Part shown: piece after piece, positions 32,027 through 40,335 of the stretch | Numbering within the stretch: position 1 is the stretch's first letter | Layout: the number at the start of each line of letters is the position of its first letter | The notes under the pieces: generated by a model | The model's input: only the letters and a program-made list of their open reading frames with translations | Told to the model about the DNA's origin: nothing | The model's database searches: none | Made by a program: the position numbers and the translations under genes | Assembly (NCBI GenBank): GCA_012523135.1 | Contig: JAAYJD010000020.1 | Span: 1 to 43,745 of the forward strand | Direction: 5' to 3' | DNA length: 43,745 nt | DNA from: Clostridiaceae bacterium | Lineage (GTDB): Bacteria; Bacillota; Clostridia; Saccharofermentanales; UBA5734

Positions 32027-33022
32027 ATGGCACAGCTAAGCCAGATGATCATGATCACCATCGAGGAACTGGAAGCACAACTGGGTGTTAGCAAGTTCCC
32101 TCGATTTATCCGGCAGTGCGAAGCGGCGTTCCAGCTGAAAATCGAGCGGGCTTGCCAGCAGATCCTCGCGCGCCCAGATCTGCAGGCGATCTTTGTCTCC
32201 GGGCCGACCGCCTCGGGTAAGACCACGTTTTCAGACCGGCTGGCCAACGCCCTGACCCAGGCCGGACGGCCGACACGCGTCCTGTCGCTTGATGACTATT
32301 ACAACAGCGTCACGGTCCACCGCGACGCGATGGGACGGCCGGACTACGAGACGATCGCCATGCTGGACACTGAGGCTATGATCCGCGATTTCACCCATAT
32401 GTTTAACGGAGAGACGGTGCGGCTGCCGACGTTCGATTTTGTCAGACGCCGGCGCGTTTTCGAGCCGAACAAAATTCTGCGCCTGGATGAGAAGGACCTG
32501 GTTGTCATCGAAGGCCTGCACGGCCTGTCCGACCAGATCATCGGCCATCTGCCCAAACAGCATGTTTTCGGGATTTTCATCATGCCCTGGAGCACGTTCC
32601 TGGACGGCCGCCAGCTGCTGGGCAGCCGCGATCTGCGCATGCTCCGGCGCATCTCCCGCGATGTCCTTCACCGGGGTTCGACCGCCCTGTCGACCATCGA
32701 TTACTGGCCGATGATCGACCATACGGAAGAGCACTTTTTCCCGCCTTACCTGGCGCGTGCCGACCTGTACATCAATTCCTGCCTGCCCTATGAATTCTGC
32801 ATCGTGCCGCCGCTGGCCGCCGCCAGAATCCGGGAATCGCTCGTGCGCTGGGAGCAGGGAACCCTGCCGCCGTCGGTCTATATCCATAATGAAAAGGGGT
32901 ACGCCGATTTGCCTCAGGCGGTCGAGGAAGCCCGCGAGCTGCTGGCGGCCTGCACCCGTCTGCCCCAGGCCGACCTTTCCCTGGTTCCGCCCCAGTCCAT
33001 CCTGCAGGAATTCATCCGCTGA
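32027..33022 (+). CDS. uridine kinase / phosphoribulokinase family protein
   Basis: A 331-residue P-loop kinase. Walker A is GPTASGKTT (59-67), followed by RVLSLDDYYNSVTVHRDAMGRPDYE, the uridine-kinase-like acceptor region, and FVVIEGLHGLSD-type Walker B (VVIEGLHGLS). An N-terminal helical extension of about 50 residues precedes the kinase core, as in the group annotated as nucleoside or uridine kinase in clostridia. A different substrate, such as another nucleoside, cannot be excluded. ATG 32027 has AGGAGGTGG upstream. It has its own promoter, and a second promoter for metA follows. Confidence 0.82.
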   Translation: MAQLSQMIMITIEELEAQLGVSKFPRFIRQCEAAFQLKIERACQQILARPDLQAIFVSGPTASGKTTFSDRLANALTQAGRPTRVLSLDDYYNSVTVHRDAMGRPDYETIAMLDTEAMIRDFTHMFNGETVRLPTFDFVRRRRVFEPNKILRLDEKDLVVIEGLHGLSDQIIGHLPKQHVFGIFIMPWSTFLDGRQLLGSRDLRMLRRISRDVLHRGSTALSTIDYWPMIDHTEEHFFPPYLARADLYINSCLPYEFCIVPPLAAARIRESLVRWEQGTLPPSVYIHNEKGYADLPQAVEEARELLAACTRLPQADLSLVPPQSILQEFIR

Positions 33023-33029
33023 TCGCTCT

Positions 33030-33057
33030 TGACAAGCGGCGCGAACGTGCAATACTG
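33030..33057 (+). promoter_or_regulatory. metA promoter
   Basis: Consensus TTGACA (33030-33035), a 16-nt spacer, AATACT (33052-33057) with an upstream TGC that makes it an extended -10. There is room for only a 50-nt leader and no S-box or T-box riboswitch. Confidence 0.55.
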
Positions 33058-33111
33058 GTGAACAGTACGGTGATTGCCATCGCCGTCGCCACATGAGCGA
33101 GGAGGGTATCG

Positions 33112-34035
33112 ATGCCGATAAAAATACCTGACAACCTGCCGGCCGCCGGCGTTCTGGAACAGGAAAACGTCTTTGTCATGTACGAGAACCGGGCGTACAG
33201 CCAGGATATCCGGCCGCTGCGCATCCTGATCCTGAACCTGATGCCGAATAAGATTGTCACGGAAACCCAGCTGCTGCGCCTGCTGGGCAATACGCCGCTG
33301 CAGGTCGATGTTGACCTGATCTATACGGCAAGCTACAACCCGCGCAACACGTCGACGGAACACCTGACCAAGTTCTACGAAACCTTTGACCAGGTGAAAG
33401 ACCGGCGCTACGACGGCTTTATCATTACGGGCGCGCCGGTCGAGCTGATGCCTTTCGAAGAGGTGGCCTACTGGCCGGAACTTGCCGAAATCATGGACTG
33501 GAGCCGTTCGCACGTCTATTCGACCTTACACATCTGCTGGGGCGCCCAGGCGGGGCTTTACCACCACTACGGCATCCCCAAGTATGACCTGCCCCGGAAA
33601 ATGTTCGGCGTCTTCGCCCACAGCCGCAGCTGGACCCGGCCGGTCAAGCTGTTCCGCGGCTTCGACGATGTCTTCCATGTGCCCCATTCACGCCATACAG
33701 AAGTGCGCCGGTCCGACATCGAAAAGGTTCCCGAGCTGCGCATCCTGTCGGAATCCGAAGTGTCCGGTGTCTACGCGGTCTCAGACCTCAAGGGCCGGCA
33801 GATATTCCTGACCGGTCATTCGGAATACGACCCGCTGACCTTGAAGTATGAGTATGCGCGCGATACGGAACGCGGTCTGGCGATCGAGGTGCCCGTCAAC
33901 TATTTTCCGCATGACGATCCAGGAAAACCGCCGGTGGTCATCTGGCGCAGTTCGGCATACCTGCTTTTCGCCAACTGGCTGAACTACTATGTGTACCAGG
34001 AGACCCCGTTTGATTTATCGTCCCTGGCGACCTGA
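33112..34035 (+). CDS. metA: homoserine O-acetyltransferase (MetA type)
   Basis: A 307-residue MetA-family enzyme for the first committed step of methionine synthesis. The catalytic Cys142 sits in [16 protein letters not shown], and the His/Glu pair in TGHSEYD (236, 238). Residue 111 is Glu ([13 protein letters not shown]). In this family Glu111 goes with acetyl-CoA use and Gly111 with succinyl-CoA use, so acetyl-CoA is the likely donor despite the common succinyltransferase label. AGGAGGG precedes the ATG. It has its own promoter between the uridine-kinase-like gene and trxA, and no other methionine genes are in the window. Confidence 0.95.
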   Translation: MPIKIPDNLPAAGVLEQENVFVMYENRAYSQDIRPLRILILNLMPNKIVTETQLLRLLGNTPLQVDVDLIYTASYNPRNTSTEHLTKFYETFDQVKDRRYDGFIITGAPVELMPFEEVAYWPELAEIMDWSRSHVYSTLHICWGAQAGLYHHYGIPKYDLPRKMFGVFAHSRSWTRPVKLFRGFDDVFHVPHSRHTEVRRSDIEKVPELRILSESEVSGVYAVSDLKGRQIFLTGHSEYDPLTLKYEYARDTERGLAIEVPVNYFPHDDPGKPPVVIWRSSAYLLFANWLNYYVYQETPFDLSSLAT

Positions 34036-34145
34036 CAGACAGGTCATGGGCATGTAACTCAAGTTACTGCACGCAAAAGCCGGCAAAGCTATGATCAGGA
34101 CAACACGAAACGCCCCTTTTGCGGGCATATTTACTGGAGGTTCAT

Positions 34146-34463
34146 ATGGCGCTGACAATTAAGTCCGACAATTTTGATGAACTCGTCATGAAGAGCGACA
34201 AGCCTGTCATGATTGATTTTTGGGCGGTCTGGTGCGGCCCCTGCCGCATGGTGGCCCCGACCATCGACAAGCTGGCGGAAGATTACAAAGGACGCGCTGT
34301 TGTCGGCAAAGTCAACGTCGACGAAGAGAGCGACCTGGCCGAGCAATTCCGGGTCATGAGCATCCCCACGCTCTATGTTCTCAAGAAGGGCCAAGTTGTC
34401 GAACGACTGGTCGGCGCGCGGCCGTATGCAGAGCTGGCCGCCATTTTGGACAAGCATCTCTGA
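34146..34463 (+). CDS. trxA: thioredoxin
   Basis: A 105-residue classic thioredoxin that reduces protein disulfides. The active site is WCGPC (29-33; Cys30 and Cys33) inside DFWAVWCGPCRMVAP, followed by the cis-Pro loop SIPTLYVLKKG. ATG 34146 follows GGAGG with 6-nt spacing; the frame opens earlier without a ribosome site. A 110-nt spacer separates it from metA and contains a TATGAT (34090-34095) that might be a -10 box. A strong terminator follows at 34486-34510. No thioredoxin reductase is nearby. Confidence 0.96.
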   Translation: MALTIKSDNFDELVMKSDKPVMIDFWAVWCGPCRMVAPTIDKLAEDYKGRAVVGKVNVDEESDLAEQFRVMSIPTLYVLKKGQVVERLVGARPYAELAAILDKHL

Positions 34464-34485
34464 AGCCAGGAAAAATTAGCAAACC

Positions 34486-34510
34486 AAAGACGCGCAAGCG
34501 TCTTTTTTTT
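34486..34510 (+). terminator. Rho-independent terminator after trxA
   Basis: AAAGACGC-GCAA-GCGTCTTT forms a perfect 8-bp stem with a GCAA tetraloop, followed by a continuous T run to 34510. It is the clearest terminator in the window. Confidence 0.92.
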
Positions 34511-34544
34511 ACCCGTTCGGACCCAATCTGCCCTCGCGGGATCG

Positions 34545-34553
34545 TGCTATAAT
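34545..34553 (+). promoter_or_regulatory. extended -10 promoter of nnr-alr operon
   Basis: TGCTATAAT is a consensus extended -10 (TGn plus TATAAT at 34548-34553), 35 nt before the nnr ATG and just past the trxA terminator. No -35 is needed for this class. Confidence 0.65.
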
Positions 34554-34587
34554 GGCTTTGATATGCAGCGGCAAGGAGGCGGAAGCG

Positions 34588-36165
34588 ATGAGATTGATCG
34601 GAACGGCCGGACAGCGGGCGATCGACGCGGCCTGGCAGCGGCAGACCGGGCTGCCCCTCATCCAGCTGATGGAGGCTGCCGCACACGCGGTTGTCAGGCT
34701 ATGCCGCCAGCTGGCAGATGCGCAAAACCAGAAGACCTTGCCGGTTTTAGTCCTTTGTGGCCGCGGGCAAAACGGCGGCGACGCGTTTGCCAGTGCCCGG
34801 CTGCTGGCTGCCCTGGGCTGGCCGGTGGCCTGCCGCCAGCTGGATCCCGACGCGACACTGCCGCCCGAAGCCGAAGCGAACCGTCAGGCCTGGCTTAAGT
34901 TGGGGCATGAGGCAGGAGCGCCAATCGAGGCGGATTTTGAGCTGGAGCGGCCGGGACTTATCCTGGACGGCCTCTTTGGCACCGGCTTCCAGACCGCGCG
35001 CGGCCTGCCTGACCAGGCCCGGGCGCTCAGTCGAAACATCGCCCGGGCGCGTGCCCGGGGTCATCTCGTCGTCGCGATCGACATCCCGTCCGGAGTGGAC
35101 GCGGACAGCGGCTGCGCGGCGGAGCAGGCCATCCAGGCAGACTGGACGGTCAGCTTTATCCGGCCCAAGATCGGCCTTTGCGCGGCACCGGGCCATTTTC
35201 TGGCCGGCCAAATCGTCATCGACCCGATCGGCGTCGACGCGGCGCTGACCGACCGCGTTCTCGACGGCCTTTTGGTTCCGCCGGTCATCTGGCTGACCGG
35301 GGACCTTTTGCGCCCCTGGTGTCCCGCCCGCCCGCCGGACGCGCATAAAGGCCTGTTTGGTAAGGTCCTGCTGGCCGGAGGATCGCTCCAGATGCCCGGC
35401 GCCCTGGCCCTGGCCGGCGAAGCTGCCGGTCGCTCGGGAATCGGACTGCTCCAGCTGGCTTTGCCCGTCGCCATCGCGCCGGCCCTTGTGAGCGCCTGTC
35501 CGGAAGCGCTCCAATTGCCACTGGAGAGACAAGAAGACCTGGCGCAGGTTGTCCTGCCGATATTGGAAAATGTCCAGGCTGCGGCCATTGGCCCCGGAAT
35601 CGGCCGGCCGGCCTGGCTGGGCCAGCTGCTCGAGCTGCTGATCCGGCATAGCCGCCGCCTGGTTATCGACGCGGATGCCCTGAACGAGATCAGCCGCGAA
35701 CCCGAGCGTTACCAGCCGCTGCTCCGGGCACGGACAGAGCATGGCCTTGAAGCCGCTGTTCTGACCCCGCATCCCGGCGAGTTCCGCCGCCTGGCTCCAG
35801 ACATCGACCAGACCGACCGGCTGGCGGCCGCCCGGACGCTGGCGGCCCGCACCGGCTGCCTCGTTGTGCTCAAGGGCGCCTGCACGGTGATCGCCGATCC
35901 GGGGGGCGCTTGCTGGCTGAACACGACCGGCCAGGATGGACTGGCCCGCGGCGGCAGCGGCGACGTGCTGACCGGGCTGCTTGCCGGATTCCTGGCCCAG
36001 GGCCTGCCCGGCTGGCAGGCGGCCGGCGCGGCGGTGTACTTGCATGGGCTGGCCGCGGATCTGGCGGCCCGGGACAAGGGCCGCCGGGCGATGCTGCCCC
36101 GGGACGTTCTGACAAAGCTGGGTTCTGCCATGCGCAGGATCGGATGGGAAGTCGAAGATGTCTGA
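34588..36165 (+). CDS. nnr: bifunctional NAD(P)HX epimerase / ADP-dependent dehydratase
   Basis: A 525-residue metabolite-repair enzyme that repairs hydrated NAD(P)H. The N-terminal YjeF_N epimerase domain shows VLCGRGQNGGDAFASARLL, GLFGTGFQ and DIPSGVDADSG. The C-terminal YjeF_C (NnrD) ATP- or ADP-dependent dehydratase domain shows HKGLFGKVLLAGGS, LVIDADALNEI, LTPHPGEFRRL and TGQDGLARGGSGDVLTGLLAG. ATG 34588 is chosen with AAGGAGG upstream; the earlier open frame crosses the promoter. It overlaps alr by 8 nt, so the two genes are cotranscribed. Both domains look complete. Confidence 0.95.
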   Translation: MRLIGTAGQRAIDAAWQRQTGLPLIQLMEAAAHAVVRLCRQLADAQNQKTLPVLVLCGRGQNGGDAFASARLLAALGWPVACRQLDPDATLPPEAEANRQAWLKLGHEAGAPIEADFELERPGLILDGLFGTGFQTARGLPDQARALSRNIARARARGHLVVAIDIPSGVDADSGCAAEQAIQADWTVSFIRPKIGLCAAPGHFLAGQIVIDPIGVDAALTDRVLDGLLVPPVIWLTGDLLRPWCPARPPDAHKGLFGKVLLAGGSLQMPGALALAGEAAGRSGIGLLQLALPVAIAPALVSACPEALQLPLERQEDLAQVVLPILENVQAAAIGPGIGRPAWLGQLLELLIRHSRRLVIDADALNEISREPERYQPLLRARTEHGLEAAVLTPHPGEFRRLAPDIDQTDRLAAARTLAARTGCLVVLKGACTVIADPGGACWLNTTGQDGLARGGSGDVLTGLLAGFLAQGLPGWQAAGAAVYLHGLAADLAARDKGRRAMLPRDVLTKLGSAMRRIGWEVEDV

Positions 36166-37381
36166 TCAGCGCGAGACGATCTGGCTCCGGCAGGGCCGTG
36201 ACTTGTTAACCCGCTCCTGGGCGGAGGTCGACCTGGACCAGGTGGCCGCGAATGCGCGCCTGATCCGCGGAAAAGTCCGACGCAGCTGCGACGTGATGGG
36301 CGTTGTCAAGGCCGACGCCTACGGGCACGGCGTCTTCCCGGTCGCCCAGGTGCTGCTGCAAAACGGGGTCAGCCGTCTGGCCGTGTCCATGCTGGATGAG
36401 GCGATCGAGCTTCGCCAGGCCGGCGTCATCGCACCGATCCTGGTGCTCAGCTACACCGACCCGCGCCGCGCGCGGGAAATCCTGACCCACCAGATCACCC
36501 AGACGGTCTACAGCCGCGACCTGGCCCAGGCCTTGTCGGCCGCCGCGCAGGATCTGGACACCGAGGCCCGCATCCACATCAAGGTCGACACGGGCATGGG
36601 CCGCGTCGGTTTCCTGGCCGGTTACCAGGCGGTCAAGGAGATCGGCTGGATCCGCGCGCTGCCGCGCATCGTGGTCGAAGGGCTCTACACGCACTTCGCC
36701 AGTGCGGATGAAGCGGATGACGGCTACACCTGGCAGCAGTTCGAGCAGTTCATGAGCATCAGCCGCGAACTGGACCGGATCGGTCTGCCGATCCCCCTCA
36801 AGCATGTCTGCAACAGCGCTGCGACGATGCGCTTTCCGGCCATGCACCTGGACATGGTGCGCCCCGGGCTGATTCTGTATGGCATGGTGCCGCCCGGCTG
36901 TCCGGATGCCTGGCCTGAATTGCAGCCTGCCATGACGCTGAAAACCAGTGTCATCCTAGCCAAGGAACTGCCGGCCGGCCGCTCTGTCAGCTACGGGCGC
37001 CTGTTCACGACAGAACGCGACAGCGCCATCGTCACGATCCCGATCGGTTACGCGGACGGTTATTCGCGCCGGCTCAGCGGCCGGGCCGAGGTCCTGGTTC
37101 ATGGCCAAAGAGCCCCGGTGGTCGGCCGGATCTGCATGGATACCTGCATGGTCGATGTCAGTCATATCCAGGATCCGCCGGTCAAGGTCGGCGACCCGGT
37201 CGTCCTGTTTGGCCCCACAAACGGAAACGGACCGGAATCGGTCACGGTGGACGATGTCGCCGACTGGCTGGACACGGTCAATTACGAGGTCACTTGCCTG
37301 ATTGGCAGGCGCGTGCCGCGTGCCTACCTGCAGGGCAACGCCGTGCATAACGTGCAGAACTATCTTCTGCTGAGGGATTGA
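36158..37381 (+). CDS. alr: alanine racemase
   Basis: A 407-residue PLP-dependent enzyme that makes D-alanine for peptidoglycan. The PLP-binding lysine is Lys51 in VMGVVKADAYGHG; the other catalytic base is the Tyr in GRSVSYGRLF. GRVGF and GRICMDTCMVDVSH, which contact the cofactor and dimer partner, are present. The N-terminus starts with about 20 extra residues before WAEVDLDQ. The start ATG overlaps nnr, and the ribosome site is modest (GGGAAG). The neighbouring nnr and UroD-family genes form one probable transcript. Confidence 0.96.
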   Translation: MSDQRETIWLRQGRDLLTRSWAEVDLDQVAANARLIRGKVRRSCDVMGVVKADAYGHGVFPVAQVLLQNGVSRLAVSMLDEAIELRQAGVIAPILVLSYTDPRRAREILTHQITQTVYSRDLAQALSAAAQDLDTEARIHIKVDTGMGRVGFLAGYQAVKEIGWIRALPRIVVEGLYTHFASADEADDGYTWQQFEQFMSISRELDRIGLPIPLKHVCNSAATMRFPAMHLDMVRPGLILYGMVPPGCPDAWPELQPAMTLKTSVILAKELPAGRSVSYGRLFTTERDSAIVTIPIGYADGYSRRLSGRAEVLVHGQRAPVVGRICMDTCMVDVSHIQDPPVKVGDPVVLFGPTNGNGPESVTVDDVADWLDTVNYEVTCLIGRRVPRAYLQGNAVHNVQNYLLLRD

Positions 37382-37386
37382 AAACG

Positions 37387-38490
37387 ATGGATTCCAAAGA
37401 GCGACTCTTGCGCAGCTTCCGGCACGAGCCGGTTGACCGCATCCCGGTCTCGACCTACGAGCTGGTCGGTCACAACCCGGATGCCTGGGAAAACCGCGAG
37501 CCGTCCTACGCGCGCCTGATGGATGAGATCCGCGCCCGCACCGATTGCCTGTACATGTCCGGCCCGGACTGGATCGAAGCGCCCGAGCCGTTTCGCGAGG
37601 TCACGACCTGGTGCGAAGGGAAGAGCGTTATGACACGCACCCGGCTCCACACCGGCAAGGGCGTGCTGGAACAGCTGCTGCGATCGGACGATGCCATCCA
37701 CACGGTCTGGAAACTGCGCCATTTTTTGCAGGAACCCGAAGACATTGCCGCTTACCTGTCCCTGCCATACGAACCCGCCAAAGTCAATTTCACGGCTTTT
37801 GACGACCGGGCCCGCCAGCTGGGCGGACACGGCTTGATGATGCTTTCCATTCCGGATCCGATCTGCGAGGCGGCCGAGCTGTTCAGCATGGCGGATTTTC
37901 TTGTTTTAGCCCGGACAGAGACCAAATTGACCCGCACTTTTCTGGACGCGCTCTTCGAACGCCAGCAAGAGCGGCTCAGGCAGATCCTGGCCCATGACGT
38001 CCGGGACGTGGTCGTCCGGATCTGCGGACCGGAATACGCAACGCCGCCCTTTTTGCCACCGGAGCTCTTCCGGGATTTGGTCACGGTGTACCTGATCCCG
38101 GTCTGCCGCCAGATCCGGCAGGCCGGCGCGATTCCGCGCATCCACTGTCACGGGCGGATCGGTGCGGTCATCGACCAGTTTGCCGAGACCGAGGCCTTGG
38201 CCCTGGATCCCCTGGAACCGCCGCCGGACGGGGATATCCCGCTGGCTGAGATTAAGCGCCGCTATGGCCGGCAGTTTTGCCTGCTGGGCAACCTCGAGCT
38301 GCATGAGCTGGAAAACGCCGACCCGGCGCGGATTGACGCGCTGGTCCGTCAGGCGATGGCAGACGCCAAGGCGGGCGGCGGCTTCATCCTGATGCCAACC
38401 GCGGCGCCGATCAACGTGCCGCTGTCGCCGCGCACCGAAGCCAATTATCTGCAGATGATCGAAAGCGCCTCGCGGTACGGCCAGACCTGA
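37387..38490 (+). CDS. uroporphyrinogen decarboxylase (UroD) family protein
   Basis: A 367-residue UroD/MtaA-type barrel protein. The start resembles the family (SKERLLRSFRHEPVDRIPV), and IPRIHCHGRIGAVIDQF and GNLELHELEN match the central barrel. It lacks the late Cys of cobamide methyltransferases: the segment reads GFILMPTAAPINVP, with no Cys. Haem-type UroD is unlikely, because such enzymes have an N-terminal RQAGRYLPE-like motif that is absent here. A methyltransferase or other one-carbon role is possible but unproven, and no corrinoid protein is nearby. ATG 37387 has GAGGG at 10-nt spacing; TTG 37378 is the alternative. It overlaps no gene and converges on the SDR gene with a 3-nt gap. 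Confidence 0.8.
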   Translation: MDSKERLLRSFRHEPVDRIPVSTYELVGHNPDAWENREPSYARLMDEIRARTDCLYMSGPDWIEAPEPFREVTTWCEGKSVMTRTRLHTGKGVLEQLLRSDDAIHTVWKLRHFLQEPEDIAAYLSLPYEPAKVNFTAFDDRARQLGGHGLMMLSIPDPICEAAELFSMADFLVLARTETKLTRTFLDALFERQQERLRQILAHDVRDVVVRICGPEYATPPFLPPELFRDLVTVYLIPVCRQIRQAGAIPRIHCHGRIGAVIDQFAETEALALDPLEPPPDGDIPLAEIKRRYGRQFCLLGNLELHELENADPARIDALVRQAMADAKAGGGFILMPTAAPINVPLSPRTEANYLQMIESASRYGQT

Positions 38491-38493
38491 CGC

Positions 38494-39288
38494 TCAGTAG
38501 GCTGTGTCGTAGGGCCAGGGCTGGCCGCCGGCCAGGGCGCCGCCATCCACGTTGTAGAGCTGGCCGGTCATGTATCCGGAGGCGTCGGAGGCCAGAAGCA
38601 GCGTCAGCCCGATCAGTTCGTCCGGGTTGCCCGGCCTGCCCAGGGTGATGCGCTCGCGCAGATAGGCGGATCGCTGCGGATGCTCCCAGGTGGGAACCGT
38701 GAGCGGTGTCAGGATGTGGCCAGGCGCGATGCAGTTGGCCGTGATGTTGAACTTGCCCCACTCGATGGCCATCGAGCGGGTCAGGGCGGCGACGCCGCTC
38801 TTGCTGGCTCCGTAGACCGATACCCCGCCGAGCATGCTGGTGCAGTTGTAGGAGCCGATGTTGATGATGCGGCCGCCGGTTCTCATCAGGGTCTTTTTGA
38901 CGACCGTTTGGGTCAGGAAGAAGACGCCTTTCAGGTTGACCGCCATGATGCGGTCATAGGTCTCTTCCGAAACATCCAGCAGGCCTTCGCGCTTGTTGAT
39001 GCCGGCGCAGTTGACCAGGACGTCGATCCGGCCGGTCTGGGCCAGAACATCGTCGATCGTCCGCTCAAGCAGCCCGGTTTTGCTGACATCAAGGGCGACC
39101 GGCACATGATCATCGCCAGGCAGTTCGTCGGCCAGCTTCTGCACGGCAGCCAGATCCAGGTCCGCCAGCACCATGCGGGCACCGGCAGACGCCAGACCTT
39201 CCGCCAGGGCGCGGCCGATCCCGCCGGCCGCGCCGGTCAGCAGGACAACTTTTCCATGAAGGGCAAACAATTCATCCAGGTATGACAC
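38494..39288 (-). CDS. short-chain dehydrogenase/reductase (gluconate 5-dehydrogenase-like)
   Basis: A 264-residue NAD(P)-dependent oxidoreductase of the classical SDR type. The cofactor motif is TGAAGGIG (18-25), NCAG follows, then the catalytic Ser in INIGSYN and YGASK. It resembles enzymes that interconvert keto and hydroxy groups on hexonates or polyols. The GTG start at 39288 has AGGAGG at 8-nt spacing. It is the last gene of the GntR-transketolase-dehydrogenase operon, 21 nt after the alcohol dehydrogenase gene, which suggests that the two dehydrogenases act in series on one substrate. The substrate itself is unknown. Confidence 0.87.
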   Translation of the reverse strand: MSYLDELFALHGKVVLLTGAAGGIGRALAEGLASAGARMVLADLDLAAVQKLADELPGDDHVPVALDVSKTGLLERTIDDVLAQTGRIDVLVNCAGINKREGLLDVSEETYDRIMAVNLKGVFFLTQTVVKKTLMRTGGRIINIGSYNCTSMLGGVSVYGASKSGVAALTRSMAIEWGKFNITANCIAPGHILTPLTVPTWEHPQRSAYLRERITLGRPGNPDELIGLTLLLASDASGYMTGQLYNVDGGALAGGQPWPYDTAY

Positions 39289-39309
39289 AATGAGATCCTC
39301 CTAACGTGC

Positions 39310-40335
39310 TTAAGGGTTCAACAGCATGACTTTCAGGTGGTTTTCCGGGTCGCTTGCCAGGAACCGGAACGCTTCGGGCCCTTCGGCCAGGCAGAGCCGG
39401 TCGCTGATCAGCGGATCTGTCTGGATCTTGCCATCGGCCAGCAGGCCCAGGGCCTGGGCAAATTGGGCGGGGCTGTAGATGTAGGTCCCGCGGATGGTCA
39501 GTTCCCGGGTGACGATGCGTTGCATGTCGCATTCGATCTGGCGCTGGTGGTTGCCGATCCAGACGCTGGTGCCGCCCGGCTTGAGCGCGTCCAGGGCCTG
39601 GGCGGCGGTGCGCGACAGGCCAACGGCCTCGATCGACACGTCGATGCCAGCATCCGCGCCATGTCCGGCGAGCCAGGCGGGGAGGGATGTTTGGGCCGGA
39701 TTGACGACATCGTCGGCACCGAGCCGGCGGGCCAGTTCGGAACGCGCGGGGCTGATCTCGCTGACCAGGACCAGGGACGGGTTTTTCAGGCGCACAGCCT
39801 GGAGAGCGAGCAGCCCGATTGTCCCCGCACCCACAATCAGGACGGTCTTGCCGGCCAGGTCGCCCGCCTGGCAGACAGCCCGCCAGGCAACGGCCAGCGG
39901 CTCGGTCAGCGCGCCGACTTCATACGATACAGGTGCCGGCAGCGGCAGGAGCAGCTGCTCAGGCAGGCAGATGAACTCGGCCATGGAACCATCCTGGCTC
40001 ATGGCCCCGAGGAACGTCTTGTAGCGGCAGCGGTGCTGCAGGCCGGACTGGCAGTCCGGACAGCGGCCGCAGGTGAGGGCCGGGTAGGCGATGACGCGGT
40101 CGCCGGGCTTGAAACGGCTGGCCCGGGCGCCGACGGCATCGACCTGGCCGGAAAACTCGTGGCCCATGACCAGGGGCGGGATGCGGCGGCCGGTCTTGCC
40201 AAGGTAGCCCTGGACGTCCGAGCCGCAGATACCGTTGGCCCGCACCTGGATGCGGACATCGCCAGGTCCCGGCTCCGGTACCGGCCGTTCCTGCAGCTGC
40301 AGAACGCCGGGTGCGGTGTAGACCAGGGCTTTCAT
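39310..40335 (-). CDS. zinc-dependent medium-chain alcohol/polyol dehydrogenase
   Basis: A 341-residue MDR-superfamily enzyme. The catalytic zinc ligands are Cys37, His59 and Glu60 (NGICGSD, GHEFSG); the structural zinc is held by four cysteines (89, 92, 95, 103, in CGRCPDCQSGLQHRC). The NAD-binding site is VLIVGAGTIGLLALQ. It is most like threonine, sorbitol or galactitol-1-phosphate dehydrogenases. The ATG overlaps the stop of the transketolase C-half (4 nt), so it is translationally coupled. The neighbouring transketolase and SDR genes indicate a sugar or polyol pathway. Confidence 0.9.
   Translation of the reverse strand: MKALVYTAPGVLQLQERPVPEPGPGDVRIQVRANGICGSDVQGYLGKTGRRIPPLVMGHEFSGQVDAVGARASRFKPGDRVIAYPALTCGRCPDCQSGLQHRCRYKTFLGAMSQDGSMAEFICLPEQLLLPLPAPVSYEVGALTEPLAVAWRAVCQAGDLAGKTVLIVGAGTIGLLALQAVRLKNPSLVLVSEISPARSELARRLGADDVVNPAQTSLPAWLAGHGADAGIDVSIEAVGLSRTAAQALDALKPGGTSVWIGNHQRQIECDMQRIVTRELTIRGTYIYSPAQFAQALGLLADGKIQTDPLISDRLCLAEGPEAFRFLASDPENHLKVMLLNP

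Noticed and set aside
33058-33111. SAM riboswitch (S-box) before metA
   Set aside because: The leader after the predicted start is only about 50 nt, too short for an S-box and terminator.
34064-34095. TTACTG/TATGAT as a trxA promoter
   Set aside because: The spacer would be 20 nt and the -35 is poor; kept only as a remark under trxA.
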